NCBI GenBank assembly: GCA_012719495.1
Contig: JAAYAG010000119.1
Coordinates: 62,001 to 126,000 of the forward strand
Length of the DNA stretch: 64,000 bases
DNA from: Bacteroidales bacterium
GTDB lineage: Bacteria; Bacteroidota; Bacteroidia; Bacteroidales; Prolixibacteraceae
Direction of reading: 5' to 3'
Positions 24,863 through 33,817 of this stretch are shown in pieces. The notes below the pieces were generated by a model that ran no database searches, was not told where the DNA came from, and saw nothing but the letters and a program-made list of their open reading frames with translations. Position 1 is the first letter of the stretch. Each line of letters starts with the position of its first letter. A program made the position numbers and the translations under genes.

Positions 24863-25672
24863 ATGGAAAAGAAAAAGGTATTGTTTGTCTTTGAGGAAAT
24901 CACTCCTTACTTACCCGAATCTGAAAAGTCAATTATTGGCCGATACCTTCCACAGGGAATCCAGGAAAGAGGAAAAGAAATTCGTACATTCATGCCCCGA
25001 TATGGCTGTGTTAACGAGCGGCGCAATCAATTGCACGAAGTGATTCGTTTGTCGGGAATGAACCTTGTGATCAATGATACCGACCATCCTTTAATTATTA
25101 AAGTGGCTTCGATTCAGGCTGCGCGAATGCAGGTGTATTTTATCGATAACGATGATTATTTCCATCGTAAATTTGTTATGACTGATGACGATGGCAATCC
25201 TTTCGACGATAACGATGAACGGGCAATCTTTTTTGGGCGCGGAGTGCTCGAAACAGCTATTAAACTGCGTTGGGCTCCAGATTTGGTTCATTGTCACGGA
25301 TGGTTCAGTGCCATTGTTCCGATTTTGATTAAACGTACTTTTGCCGATGATCCTCTTTTTCAGGACGCAAAAGTGGTAATTTCTGTTTATAACGACACAT
25401 TTGATAAACCTTTTGATGAGATACTTCCGGAGAAAGTGCAAAATGATGAAATTACACCTGACGATGTTACCATCCTCAAGGAAGCTTCTTACAAAAGTTT
25501 TTACAAGCTAGCCATTCAATATTGCGATGGAATTGTACTTGGAAGTGACCGAATAGATAAGGAAATCGAAGAATGTATTGCCAAAAGCGGGAAGCCTGTG
25601 CTGAGTTATCAAACAGAAGAGACTTACATTGAGGCGTATAACGATTTTTACGATAAAATTTTAAATCAATAA
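24863..25672 (+). CDS. Glycogen/starch-synthase N-terminal-domain protein (half-length GT5)
   Basis: A 269-residue protein matching only the N-terminal Rossmann-like domain of GT5 glycogen synthases: KVLFVFEEITPYLPESE, IRTFMPRYGCVNERRNQLHEVIRLSG, VYFIDNDDYFHRK, APDLVHCHGWFSAIVPILIK and VVISVYND. Full GT5 enzymes have about 470-550 residues with a second domain that binds ADP-glucose; that domain is absent and no continuation lies downstream before glmS. The GT5 KxGG substrate loop is replaced (SEKSIIGRYLP). It may be inactive or act with a partner. The placement divergent from panC and before glmS looks like a stable gene, with its own promoter and terminator, not a fresh truncation. Confidence 0.8.
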   Translation: MEKKKVLFVFEEITPYLPESEKSIIGRYLPQGIQERGKEIRTFMPRYGCVNERRNQLHEVIRLSGMNLVINDTDHPLIIKVASIQAARMQVYFIDNDDYFHRKFVMTDDDGNPFDDNDERAIFFGRGVLETAIKLRWAPDLVHCHGWFSAIVPILIKRTFADDPLFQDAKVVISVYNDTFDKPFDEILPEKVQNDEITPDDVTILKEASYKSFYKLAIQYCDGIVLGSDRIDKEIEECIAKSGKPVLSYQTEETYIEAYNDFYDKILNQ

Positions 25673-25681
25673 ACATATCAC

Positions 25682-25709
25682 AGAGAAAGTTTTACTTTCT
25701 CTTTTTTTT
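25682..25709 (+). terminator. Terminator between the GT5-like gene and glmS
   Basis: An 8-bp stem AGAGAAAG/CTTTCTCT (25682-25689 with 25695-25702), 5-nt loop, then a run of T. Confidence 0.8.
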
Positions 25710-25735
25710 GTTTTTTATCCCTAATAAAATAAAGT

Positions 25736-27580
25736 ATGTGCGGAATTGTTGGATATATTGGTGGCAAAAATGCCTACCCATTACTCATGAAAGGCCTGAA
25801 AAGATTAGAATATCGTGGTTACGACTCTTCTGGAATTGCCTTAATTCAAAATCAGAAAATTAATGTTTACAAAAAGAAAGGAAAAGTAAACGAACTGAAA
25901 GTTTACTGTTCCGATAAAGATGTGTCGGGGAACATTGGCATGGCTCATACGCGGTGGGCAACCCATGGTGAACCTAACGATATTAATGCCCACCCCCATA
26001 CCTCCATGAAAGGATTATTCACTATCATTCACAATGGGATAATTGAAAACTATGACAAACTGCGTCGCGACTTAGCGTTGAAAGGATATACTTTTTATGG
26101 GCAAACCGACACTGAGGTGCTGGCAAACTTGATAGAATACATGTATGTAAAGGGCGAGTCTGTAAATGCAGAACTTGCAGTTCGAATGGCTTTATCCAGG
26201 GTAATTGGTGCTTATGGGCTTGTTGTAATGTGTAGTGAAGAACCCGATAGGCTAATTGCCGCCCGGAAAAGTAGTCCTTTAGCCATAGGAATTGGACAAG
26301 GCGAATTTTTCATCGGTTCTGATGCAACTCCGATGATTGAATATACGAGGAACGTTGTTTACCTGAACGATAACGATGTAGCCATATTGTCGAGGAATAG
26401 TTTTACCCTGAAAACTGTCGATAACGACGAAGAAATTACTCCCGAAATTCAGCAACTCGAACTCAGTGTGGGTGAGATTGAAAAGAATGGGTATGACCAC
26501 TTTATGCTGAAAGAAATATTTGAACAGCCTAAAACTATTTCAGATTCGTTTAAAGGCCGTATCAACCCAGTAACCAAAGAAGTGTTCTTGGGCGGGCTTT
26601 CCGAGGTCATGCCGCGTATTCTTGATGCACGCCGCATTATTATTATTGCTTGCGGAACATCATGGCATGCTGCCCTCATCGGGGAGTATTTGATTGAAGA
26701 GTATGCGCAGATCCCTGTTGAAGTTGAATATGCCTCAGAATACAGATACCGCAAGCCTATTATTAACAAAGACGATGTGGTTTTGGCCATAAGCCAGAGT
26801 GGAGAAACCGCCGATACCTTGGCTGCAATACGTATGGTTAAAGAAAGAGGGGCCTTGGTGCTGGGAATTTGCAATGTGGTGGGTTCCAGCATTGCACGCG
26901 AAACCGATGCAGGTATTTATACTCATGCCGGAGTAGAAATAGGGGTTGCTTCAACTAAAGCATTTACTGCTCAGGTTACTGTAATTACCTTGTTGGCAAT
27001 GCGGCTGGCACGTAAACATAAAACAATATCCGACGAACGATACTTCTCCATTATCAACGACTTACTTGCAGTACCCGATAAAATTGAAACGATATTGATG
27101 TCGCATTTGAAGATTCGTGACATAGCCTCGAAATATACCACCAGCATCAATTCTTTATATTTAGGAAGAGGTTACCTTTTCCCTGTTGCGCTCGAAGGTG
27201 CTTTGAAATTAAAAGAAATTTCCTATATCCACGCCGAAGGATATGCCGCTGGCGAGATGAAACACGGTCCAATTGCCTTGGTCGATACAAATCTGCCTGT
27301 AATTGTGGTTGCCGCAAAAGACAGGTATTACGAGAAGATCGTTAGCAATATCCAAGAAGTTAAGGCGCGTAAAGGGAACATTATTGCTGTAATAACCGAA
27401 GGCGACAATGAGCTCAGGAATATGGTAAACGATATTTTCGAAATTCCGAAGTCAGATCCCGTACTTTCACCCTTGCTCGCCATTGTCCCCTTGCAGCTTT
27501 TTGCCTATTATCTTGCGGTGCTAAAAGGGTGCGATGTTGATCAGCCTCGAAATCTGGCCAAATCAGTTACTGTAGAGTAA
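25736..27580 (+). CDS. glmS: Glutamine-fructose-6-phosphate aminotransferase (isomerizing)
   Basis: A 614-residue enzyme that makes glucosamine-6-phosphate from fructose-6-phosphate and glutamine, the entry to peptidoglycan and LPS amino sugars. The N-terminal glutaminase starts MCGIVGYIG with catalytic Cys2, then RLEYRGYDSSGIA and AHTRWATHGEPN. Two SIS domains follow (ACGTSWHAALIGEYL and LYLGRGYLFPVALEGALKLKEISYIHAEGYAAGEMKHGPIAL regions), and the end is QPRNLAKSVTVE with the conserved Lys near the C terminus. No glmS ribozyme-like element was looked for beyond the short 5' gap of 27 bp, which is too small to hold one. Confidence 0.97.
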   Translation: MCGIVGYIGGKNAYPLLMKGLKRLEYRGYDSSGIALIQNQKINVYKKKGKVNELKVYCSDKDVSGNIGMAHTRWATHGEPNDINAHPHTSMKGLFTIIHNGIIENYDKLRRDLALKGYTFYGQTDTEVLANLIEYMYVKGESVNAELAVRMALSRVIGAYGLVVMCSEEPDRLIAARKSSPLAIGIGQGEFFIGSDATPMIEYTRNVVYLNDNDVAILSRNSFTLKTVDNDEEITPEIQQLELSVGEIEKNGYDHFMLKEIFEQPKTISDSFKGRINPVTKEVFLGGLSEVMPRILDARRIIIIACGTSWHAALIGEYLIEEYAQIPVEVEYASEYRYRKPIINKDDVVLAISQSGETADTLAAIRMVKERGALVLGICNVVGSSIARETDAGIYTHAGVEIGVASTKAFTAQVTVITLLAMRLARKHKTISDERYFSIINDLLAVPDKIETILMSHLKIRDIASKYTTSINSLYLGRGYLFPVALEGALKLKEISYIHAEGYAAGEMKHGPIALVDTNLPVIVVAAKDRYYEKIVSNIQEVKARKGNIIAVITEGDNELRNMVNDIFEIPKSDPVLSPLLAIVPLQLFAYYLAVLKGCDVDQPRNLAKSVTVE

Positions 27581-27622
27581 CTTTTTTCAGCAACATAAGC
27601 TCTCTATATTACATTATGGAAT

Positions 27623-27655
27623 ACAAAAAAACCTGCCGTCGAGCAGGTTTTTGTA
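27623..27655. terminator. Bidirectional terminator between glmS and the phosphate transporter
   Basis: Stem AAAAACCTGC with GCAGGTTTTT (27627-27636 and 27643-27652) and a 6-nt loop, with A and T runs on each side, so it can serve both converging genes. Confidence 0.88.
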
Positions 27656-27669
27656 TGTGTGTTTTGTTC

Positions 27670-29931
27670 TTAATCAACATATGGTTTTGTTTCTTCAACA
27701 AAATCGCGTTGAGCTTTCACAACGTTTATTAAGTTGAGCAGCAAGGTTTTTGTTTCGGAAATGATGTTGAAGTATAAAATTGAATTACGGGTAGATACGG
27801 CCTTATTCTTAATCCTTTTTATATGGCTCTTTTCAAGTTCCTTAAGTTTGTTGACCAATGCAACACGCTTTTCAATAAGTTCATCTATCTCGTCGAACCG
27901 TTTTTCGCGTAGAATATATATCGAATAATTGAAAAAGTCATTAAGGCTGCCTCTGAACTGGTTGAATTCTTCAATTTGTTCTTCATCGAAAGCTTTGTGT
28001 TTGTTTTCAAAATGGGTATACACCGGTTTAATCGTGTAATTCAGCGAGTGAGCCATTTCGCGAAGATAGTCGACTACCTGAACATAGAAATGGCCGGTAT
28101 CTATCTGGTCTTGTTGTAACTTTTCGATAGTTTTGAAAACGTTGTCTTTCCACTTCTTAGCTTTCTTGTCAATTTCTTCTGCTTCGGCAACTGCGCTTTT
28201 TAATTGTAGCCTGTCGTCGTTGAAAAAGCCCTCGAAACAGAGGTAATAGGCTTTTGATGTGGATATTATTGACTTGAGTGCATTCTTATTACATTTTTCG
28301 AGTATTTTTTGTGCCGAGAAATTTTGTTCCAGAGCATCTTCTTCCTCAATCGCTTCTGCTTTGATTTTTTCACGGCGTTTGAAGATAATTGTCGACCGTA
28401 AAATTAAGAACAAGGCAAGGGCGATAAGTATGGCTATGGCTATGATTCCGCCCCAGTTAATGATGCGGGCGACAAAGAAAGCAACGGTAAAGGTGATAAC
28501 TGCAGTAAGAAACCAGCCAGCAATTACGGCAACTACGCCCGATATTCGGTATACTGCTGATTCGCGGCCCCAGGCCCTGTCGGCCAGTGAGGTACTCATG
28601 GCAACCATAAATGTTACATAAGTGGTTGACAAGGGAAGCTTTAATGAAGTTCCAATTGAAATTAGCACCGCGGCTACCAATAAGTTTGATGCGGCACGAA
28701 GCTTGTCGAATGCCGGTCTTTCACTGGCCGCAATGGTTTTATCTTCAGGAACAGTTTGAAATTGGCGTTCAATAAAATTTGAAACTTTTACTGGAACAAT
28801 TCTCGATACCATATCGCTTGTTCTCATGCTAACCCCCACAATAAGTCTCGAAAATGCTGATGAGCTAAATCGTTCTTCTCCTTCCGTTTGCCTCGAAAGA
28901 TCAACAGAAGTTTTTATAACAGAACGAGCTTTTTTTGATGAAATTAGAGTTACTACCATTATGATGCCTGCAATAACAAGCATTATGGTTGGTGTTTTAA
29001 CCTCCCCCTGAAGGGATATCATGTTGAACGAATCGGCCGGGACTCCTGATGCCACCCAGCTTTTATATGCGGCAAATCCGGCTAAAGGGACACCAATAAA
29101 ATTTACTAAGTCGTTGCCGGCGAAAGCCCATGCAAGGGCAAATGTTCCTGCTAATACAACAACTTTAAGGATATCTATTTTGAAGAGCCAATACAACCCT
29201 TGTAACAAAATAGATAAGCCTATAAAGCAATATATAAGAATCGATTTCATGTTGGCTGAAATCCATTCGTAATTTTCGGGTGTCATAAATGAAGCATCTT
29301 TTGCTCCTTTAATGATCATGAAATAGATGATAAATGTGATGGCCAAACTACCATATATCCCACCTAAATATTTTAGACGACTTTCGTAACGAAATGAGAA
29401 TAAGAATCTTGTGATCCAGTGTATTAATACCCCTACAATAAAAGAGATCACCACCGAAGTGAGTATGCCCACTATGATCATCAATGCTTTCTCTGAGTTG
29501 ATGTATTTACTTAATTCTGTAAATGCTTCTCCAACTTGGGCCATTTTAACCAGCGATACAGAAACTGCAGCTCCAAGGAGTTCAAAAACAATTGATACTG
29601 TAGTGGAAGTGGGAAACCCGAAAGTGTTGAAAAGATCAAGGATAATTACATCGGTGATCATAACCGCAAGGAAAATGACCATGATCTCAGAAAACACGAA
29701 CATCTCGGGGTGAAAAATTCCTTTTCGGGCAATTTCCATCATGCCGTTCGAAAAAGTTGAACCTATAAGAATTCCCAGACCGGCAATGCCAAAAATTAAC
29801 CATTTGGGGGCCGATTTTGATCCAATGGCCGAGTTGAGAAAGTTAACAGCATCGTTCGAAACACCAACGATTAAATCGGATATAGCAAGCGCGAACAATA
29901 CAACGGTAAGAATTAAATAGAAGTCACTCAT
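27670..29931 (-). CDS. PiT-family inorganic phosphate transporter with PhoU-like C-terminal domain
   Basis: A 753-residue inner membrane phosphate transporter. The two inverted PiT signatures are visible: VGVSNDAVNFLNSAIGSKSAP near 23-43 and AFAGNDLVNFIGVPLAGFAAYKSW near 268-291, with a third conserved stretch GTSLKLPLSTTYVTFMVAMSTSLADRAWGRE. About 500 residues of membrane segments are followed by a soluble helical tail (about 535-753) that resembles PhoU/DUF47 proteins, which in other bacteria is a separate gene. Divergent from it is a PhoR/PhoB-like two-component pair, which supports a phosphate role. Confidence 0.9.
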   Translation of the reverse strand: MSDFYLILTVVLFALAISDLIVGVSNDAVNFLNSAIGSKSAPKWLIFGIAGLGILIGSTFSNGMMEIARKGIFHPEMFVFSEIMVIFLAVMITDVIILDLFNTFGFPTSTTVSIVFELLGAAVSVSLVKMAQVGEAFTELSKYINSEKALMIIVGILTSVVISFIVGVLIHWITRFLFSFRYESRLKYLGGIYGSLAITFIIYFMIIKGAKDASFMTPENYEWISANMKSILIYCFIGLSILLQGLYWLFKIDILKVVVLAGTFALAWAFAGNDLVNFIGVPLAGFAAYKSWVASGVPADSFNMISLQGEVKTPTIMLVIAGIIMVVTLISSKKARSVIKTSVDLSRQTEGEERFSSSAFSRLIVGVSMRTSDMVSRIVPVKVSNFIERQFQTVPEDKTIAASERPAFDKLRAASNLLVAAVLISIGTSLKLPLSTTYVTFMVAMSTSLADRAWGRESAVYRISGVVAVIAGWFLTAVITFTVAFFVARIINWGGIIAIAILIALALFLILRSTIIFKRREKIKAEAIEEEDALEQNFSAQKILEKCNKNALKSIISTSKAYYLCFEGFFNDDRLQLKSAVAEAEEIDKKAKKWKDNVFKTIEKLQQDQIDTGHFYVQVVDYLREMAHSLNYTIKPVYTHFENKHKAFDEEQIEEFNQFRGSLNDFFNYSIYILREKRFDEIDELIEKRVALVNKLKELEKSHIKRIKNKAVSTRNSILYFNIISETKTLLLNLINVVKAQRDFVEETKPYVD

Positions 29932-30111
29932 TATTTACAGGTGTTAAGTATGGTTTTGCCCATTTTAAAGCCCGCACAAAGCTACGTCCAATTCTGAAGC
30001 CAAAAGTTTTTACTTTTTTAAAAAAATGTTAAGGAATAGTAAAGTCAAGTTGTTCTTGGCAATTGCTGTTCAATTTGTTTTGCTGAGAGTTATGGCTTAA
30101 ATTAAAATTAA

Positions 30112-30142
30112 TTGTCAGTGTAGTTTTTCATTTCTAATTTAG
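30112..30142 (+). promoter_or_regulatory. Possible promoter of the histidine kinase gene
   Basis: TTG (30112-30114), 20 nt, then TAATTTAG (30135-30142), one mismatch to TAnnTTTG. The leader would be about 12-15 nt. Confidence 0.4.
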
Positions 30143-30160
30143 CGAAAAAAATGTCGGTTT

Positions 30161-31207
30161 ATGAAGAGTTTACGCCCTCGGGCTATTGCGGTATGGACTT
30201 CGGTCATTGTTTCATTGGTTTTTTCGGTTGCAGCTTATTTCCTTTTTCTCGTATGGGGAGATAGTCCGCTGGTATTGATCATGTTTTTTGTGATTTCTTT
30301 TTTCCTTGTTTTCATGGGTGCCAATATTTTTCTGAACCATCTTATTGAAAAGAGGTTAAAACCAATATTCAAAATTATTAGGGATGTTCCTGTTGAAGAA
30401 GTAAGAAAAGCCAGGGAATATTCAAGAAAACGAAACTTGAATATCGATGTGAACGATGAAGTAACGTTATGGGCAACACAAAAACAGGCCGAAATCCAAA
30501 AATTAAAAGAGTTGGAACGCTATCGGAAGGAGTTTGTTGGAAATGTTTCTCACGAGCTGAAAACCCCGATTTTTAATATTCAGGGATACATTCTCACCCT
30601 TCTCGATGGAGGGATAGATGATCCCCGCATTAACCATCTGTATCTTCAACGTACTGTTAAAAGCATCGACCGAATGATTTCGATTGTTGAAGATCTAGAG
30701 TCGATCAATAAGCTTGAATCGGGTGAACTGAAACTTAAAATGGAAAATTTCGATTTTGTCCGTTTAGTTGAAGACGTGTTCGAAATTGAATTATTAATGG
30801 CACAAGAGCGTAAAATTAACCTTGAATTCTCGACTCGTACCGACAAACCCGTAAAGGTTTATGCCGACAAAAAGAGAATTATGGAAGTAGTTAGTAATCT
30901 TGTTGTTAATAGTATTAAATACGGAAAAAAAGGTGGTTATGTTCGCGTTGGGTTCTTCGACCTTGATGACCATATTGTTGTAGAGGTTTCTGATAACGGG
31001 ATAGGGGTAGATAAAGATCATTTGCCCCGTATTTTCGAGCGCTTCTATCGTGTCGACAAGCATCGCTCTCGCGAGCAAGGCGGAACAGGGCTGGGCCTGG
31101 CCATTGTGAAGCACATTATCGAGGCTCACAATCAAACCATCAACGTAAAAAGCCAGCCCGAGGTGGGCACAACCTTCACATTTACCTTACAAAAGGCGGT
31201 GAATTGA
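30161..31207 (+). CDS. Sensor histidine kinase, PhoR-like
   Basis: A 348-residue membrane kinase. Two transmembrane segments near 10-30 and 37-58 with almost no periplasmic loop, then the dimerisation domain with phospho-acceptor His131 in FVGNVSHELKTPIFNIQGYI, and the ATPase domain with N box (EVVSNLVVNSIKYG), G1 (VEVSDNGIGV), F box and G2 (GGTGLGLAIVKHI). The N-terminal part (about 58-115) resembles the short HAMP/PhoR-type linker. A near absence of an external sensor loop is typical of PhoR-type kinases that sense through a transporter. It precedes the response regulator and is divergent from a phosphate transporter; PhoR is therefore the likely identity but is inferred. Confidence 0.88.
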   Translation: MKSLRPRAIAVWTSVIVSLVFSVAAYFLFLVWGDSPLVLIMFFVISFFLVFMGANIFLNHLIEKRLKPIFKIIRDVPVEEVRKAREYSRKRNLNIDVNDEVTLWATQKQAEIQKLKELERYRKEFVGNVSHELKTPIFNIQGYILTLLDGGIDDPRINHLYLQRTVKSIDRMISIVEDLESINKLESGELKLKMENFDFVRLVEDVFEIELLMAQERKINLEFSTRTDKPVKVYADKKRIMEVVSNLVVNSIKYGKKGGYVRVGFFDLDDHIVVEVSDNGIGVDKDHLPRIFERFYRVDKHRSREQGGTGLGLAIVKHIIEAHNQTINVKSQPEVGTTFTFTLQKAVN

Positions 31208-31277
31208 CTTTTTTTCTCTAAGTTTATTTATTATAAAACCCATTTTCTATCTTTATCAACAATTAAAATTGAAGATT

Positions 31278-31973
31278 ATGAGCGAAGAAAAGAAAATATT
31301 GTTGGTCGATGACGAAATCGACATCCTCGAATTCATAAGTTATAATCTTGAAAAAGAAGGGTATAAAGTGTATACCGCACAAAACGGGAAAGATGCCATT
31401 CGAATTGCTGAAAAGAAAGAACCCGACCTTATTATTCTCGACGTAATGATGCCTGAAATGGACGGAATTGTTACCTGTGAAGAGATTCGGAAGATTCCCA
31501 AGCTTAAAAGTACTATTATTGCCTTTCTTACTGCTCGTAGCGAAGACTATTCACAAATTGCCGGTTTCGAAGCCGGTGCCGATGATTATATTACAAAACC
31601 TATTCGTCCCAAAGTGCTTCTTAGCAGGGTGAAAGCCTTGTTGAAGCGAACACAGGTTGTTGAAGAAGAAGAAAAGGTAGCCGACGATACAACCATCAAC
31701 ATTGGTAGCCTATCGATCGACAGGGAGCGTTACATGATTTCTGTTGCCGGACAGGAAATGATCCTTCCGAGAAAAGAATTCGAACTCCTCTCGTTGCTCG
31801 CTTCAAAACCTGGTAAAGTGTTTACACGCGAAGAAATTTACTCGTCGGTGTGGGGCGAACAGGTTATTGTTGGCGACCGTACCATCGATGTTCATATTCG
31901 TAAGTTGCGTGAGAAAATTGGTGAAGACCATATCAAAACCTTAAAAGGAATTGGTTACAAGTTTGTTGACTGA
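31278..31973 (+). CDS. Response regulator, OmpR/PhoB type
   Basis: About 231 residues with the ATG start at 31278; an upstream TTG at 31269 is possible. The receiver domain holds the acidic pair Asp11-Asp12, phospho-acceptor Asp55 in LIILDVMMPEMDG, the Thr in FLTARSED and the Lys in DDYITKPIRPK. The C-terminal winged-helix domain (about 135-231) has the OmpR/PhoB pattern LPRKEFELLSLLASKPGKVFTREEIYSSVWGE...RTIDVHIRKLREKIG...IKTLKGIGYKFVD. The gene follows the kinase by about 70 bp, so they form a pair. Confidence 0.95.
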   Translation: MSEEKKILLVDDEIDILEFISYNLEKEGYKVYTAQNGKDAIRIAEKKEPDLIILDVMMPEMDGIVTCEEIRKIPKLKSTIIAFLTARSEDYSQIAGFEAGADDYITKPIRPKVLLSRVKALLKRTQVVEEEEKVADDTTINIGSLSIDRERYMISVAGQEMILPRKEFELLSLLASKPGKVFTREEIYSSVWGEQVIVGDRTIDVHIRKLREKIGEDHIKTLKGIGYKFVD

Positions 31974-32032
31974 TTTTTTTTACTGGAAAAACCTTACCTA
32001 GTTTCTATGAAACATTTATGAAGTTCATCGTA

Positions 32033-32464
32033 ATGAAAAAATCATTACTAATTATTCTTTTGCTCGTTATTATCTGGAGTTGTAAACAAAAAAGTAACGA
32101 TGAATATGCTATAAATAAGCCATATAGAAAAGATAGTGCAGCGTTGGCACCTTCTGTTTTGGCAAAGGCAGATACTATTCAGACGCCAGAAGTAGTGTTT
32201 GACCCTTCTTCATTAAGGCCTGCCAGTGCAGATGATAAGTACTTTATTGTAATTGCCAGTTTTTCTGTTGAAAAATATGCGTTGGCCATGAAAGACGAAT
32301 TGGAACAAAAAGGTTTTTCACCAGTTATTGTAGAAATTAACAACGATGGTTGGAATAAACTGGCAATTAGTTCGTACAAAAGTTTTAGCGAGGCCGAAAA
32401 GGCATTAACCCGCATTCGCCAGGCGAAAGGGCGCTTTGCCGATGCCCGGCTGGTTGTTAAATAA
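32033..32464 (+). CDS. SPOR-domain lipoprotein
   Basis: About 143 residues with the ATG at 32033; an in-frame ATG at 32018 would add five residues. A lipoprotein signal ends WSCKQKS (Cys17). The C-terminal 75 residues fit the SPOR peptidoglycan-binding fold: YFIVIASFSVEKYALAMKDELEQKGFSPVIVEINNDGWNKLAISSYKSFSEAEKALTRIRQ. SPOR domains bind denuded glycan strands at the division site. The 3' end overlaps the convergent membrane-protein gene by 8 bp. Confidence 0.82.
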   Translation: MKKSLLIILLLVIIWSCKQKSNDEYAINKPYRKDSAALAPSVLAKADTIQTPEVVFDPSSLRPASADDKYFIVIASFSVEKYALAMKDELEQKGFSPVIVEINNDGWNKLAISSYKSFSEAEKALTRIRQAKGRFADARLVVK

Positions 32465-33074
32465 GGATGAGAAAAGAAAACATCACAGACGCACCAGTTA
32501 CGAATCCGGTATAGATTTCAGCATCGCTGTGGTGTTCAAGAAAAATTTTGGCACTTGCAGTAATTCCTGCAATAATGCTTATCAAAAGTAAAGCGGGTAC
32601 AAGGTCCATTCCGTACCTGAAATTAAGAGCTATAAGTGCCCCCCACAAGCCTCCAAGGGAGAAAGTGTGCTCCGAAATATTCCAGCGAAAAGAAATAAGA
32701 AAAAGTAAAATAGTTAGCAAACAAGCCCCGAATAATAAAATTCGGAAAACACCTGCAACCGGAAGTTTTGATAAAAATTGAGCACCAACAAAAAGGCTTA
32801 ATGCGGTAAAGAGCGACAGCATTACTTTGTTATTCTTGTTCCCTTCTGTTTTTAAAAGGCGGTGGTTCAGAGCAGAAATCAGGGAATAGAGTAACGGCAG
32901 TAAACAACTCGAAAATACCACTACCGCAAGCAGTACCATTTTTAATCTGAAAGAGTAAAACTCAACTCCAGGTATATGGTTCATTAACAATACGAATCCC
33001 AACGAAGGAACCAGTAATGGACTGAAAACCCATGAGACAAATTTGGCGCTGTTGCGTATAATTGTGTTCTCCAT
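32457..33074 (-). CDS. PAP2-like integral membrane protein with degenerate active site
   Basis: About 205 residues with roughly six hydrophobic segments. The last third resembles the phosphatidic acid phosphatase type 2 fold: FRWNISEHTFSLGG stands where P-SGH normally is and AKIFLEHHSDAEIYTGF where SR-x5-H-x3-D normally is. The SGH has become SEH, and the SR is AK, so the canonical triad is not intact. Many Bacteroidota carry such proteins annotated as PAP2 family without the motif. Start at 33074 is preferred because the frame extension to 33083 lies in a -7 box. Function unknown. Confidence 0.65.
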   Translation of the reverse strand: MENTIIRNSAKFVSWVFSPLLVPSLGFVLLMNHIPGVEFYSFRLKMVLLAVVVFSSCLLPLLYSLISALNHRLLKTEGNKNNKVMLSLFTALSLFVGAQFLSKLPVAGVFRILLFGACLLTILLFLISFRWNISEHTFSLGGLWGALIALNFRYGMDLVPALLLISIIAGITASAKIFLEHHSDAEIYTGFVTGASVMFSFLILI

Positions 33075-33080
33075 ACCTTG

Positions 33081-33088
33081 CAAATGTA
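33081..33088 (-). promoter_or_regulatory. -7 promoter box of the PAP2-like gene
   Basis: Minus strand TACATTTG, an exact TAnnTTTG match, ending 6 nt before the ATG at 33074. No clear -33 box. Confidence 0.4.
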
Positions 33089-33263
33089 AAAATTATGCGC
33101 TAATCCTTTCGTATCGCATATACATTTGTATGCATCGATGACGTTTTGTAACACTCACTTTTCTTTTTTTCCATGTAAAGTTAATTTTCTTTTTTGCTAC
33201 TGACACACTGTTGTCATTCCCGGAGTTTTCCTTTGTCCCGATGTTTAATTAAAAAGAATAGCC

Positions 33264-33791
33264 ATGAAAACATTACCTACATTTTGTGTAGTTCTATTAA
33301 CCGTATTTTTAGTATTAACCAATCAAAGAATTAATGCCATGGAAAAAAAGAGTGTGGAAAAAGCCACTGTATTAATGTGTTCTCTTGAGTCGAGTTTGGC
33401 TACATTAACAAACGATGTTGGAACGCTTGCCAACGATTTGCAAAAAATGGCCAGCGACCTGAACCTCGAAATTATTGGGCCTCAGTTTTGGCAATATACC
33501 AACTCTGATGGACAACCCAATACAAAATTTCTCCTCGACATTTGTATCCCTGTGAAAGAAGCCAAAGGAAACCCAGGTCGGTTTAAATTTGTTGAATTGC
33601 CTGTTTTTAATTGTATTTCAGAAATCCACAAAGGGCCATGGAATACAATGATGAACGCCTATCAAAAAATTATGGGTGAAGTAACCAGAAAATCGATTCC
33701 GTTTTCAGGAGTAAGCCGCGAGGTGTATATTCTTAGTGATTTCGAAAATCAGGAGAATTGCATTACCGAAATACAATTTGAGATTTACTGA
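33264..33791 (+). CDS. Exported GyrI-like/effector-binding-domain protein
   Basis: A 175-residue protein with an N-terminal signal peptide (hydrophobic 6-19, LTNQRINA) and a domain of the GyrI-like/AraC effector-binding type: an N-terminal helical stretch, then IIGPQFWQYTN...DICIPVKEAKG, VELPVFNCISEIHKGPWNTMMNAYQKIMGEV, SGVSREVYILSDFENQENCITEIQFEIY. Cytoplasmic relatives bind small cationic or hydrophobic compounds. An exported version is unusual. There is no neighbouring regulator in an operon, as the gene is flanked by a convergent membrane protein gene and a WYL regulator with a hairpin between. Confidence 0.7.
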   Translation: MKTLPTFCVVLLTVFLVLTNQRINAMEKKSVEKATVLMCSLESSLATLTNDVGTLANDLQKMASDLNLEIIGPQFWQYTNSDGQPNTKFLLDICIPVKEAKGNPGRFKFVELPVFNCISEIHKGPWNTMMNAYQKIMGEVTRKSIPFSGVSREVYILSDFENQENCITEIQFEIY

Positions 33792-33817
33792 TTATAAGCT
33801 ATCAGTAGAGTAGTGAA

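Noticed and set aside
29932-30160. Pho box between the divergent transporter and kinase genes
   Set aside because: No repeated CTGTCAT-like or other direct repeats were seen, and the binding motif of this lineage is not known to me.
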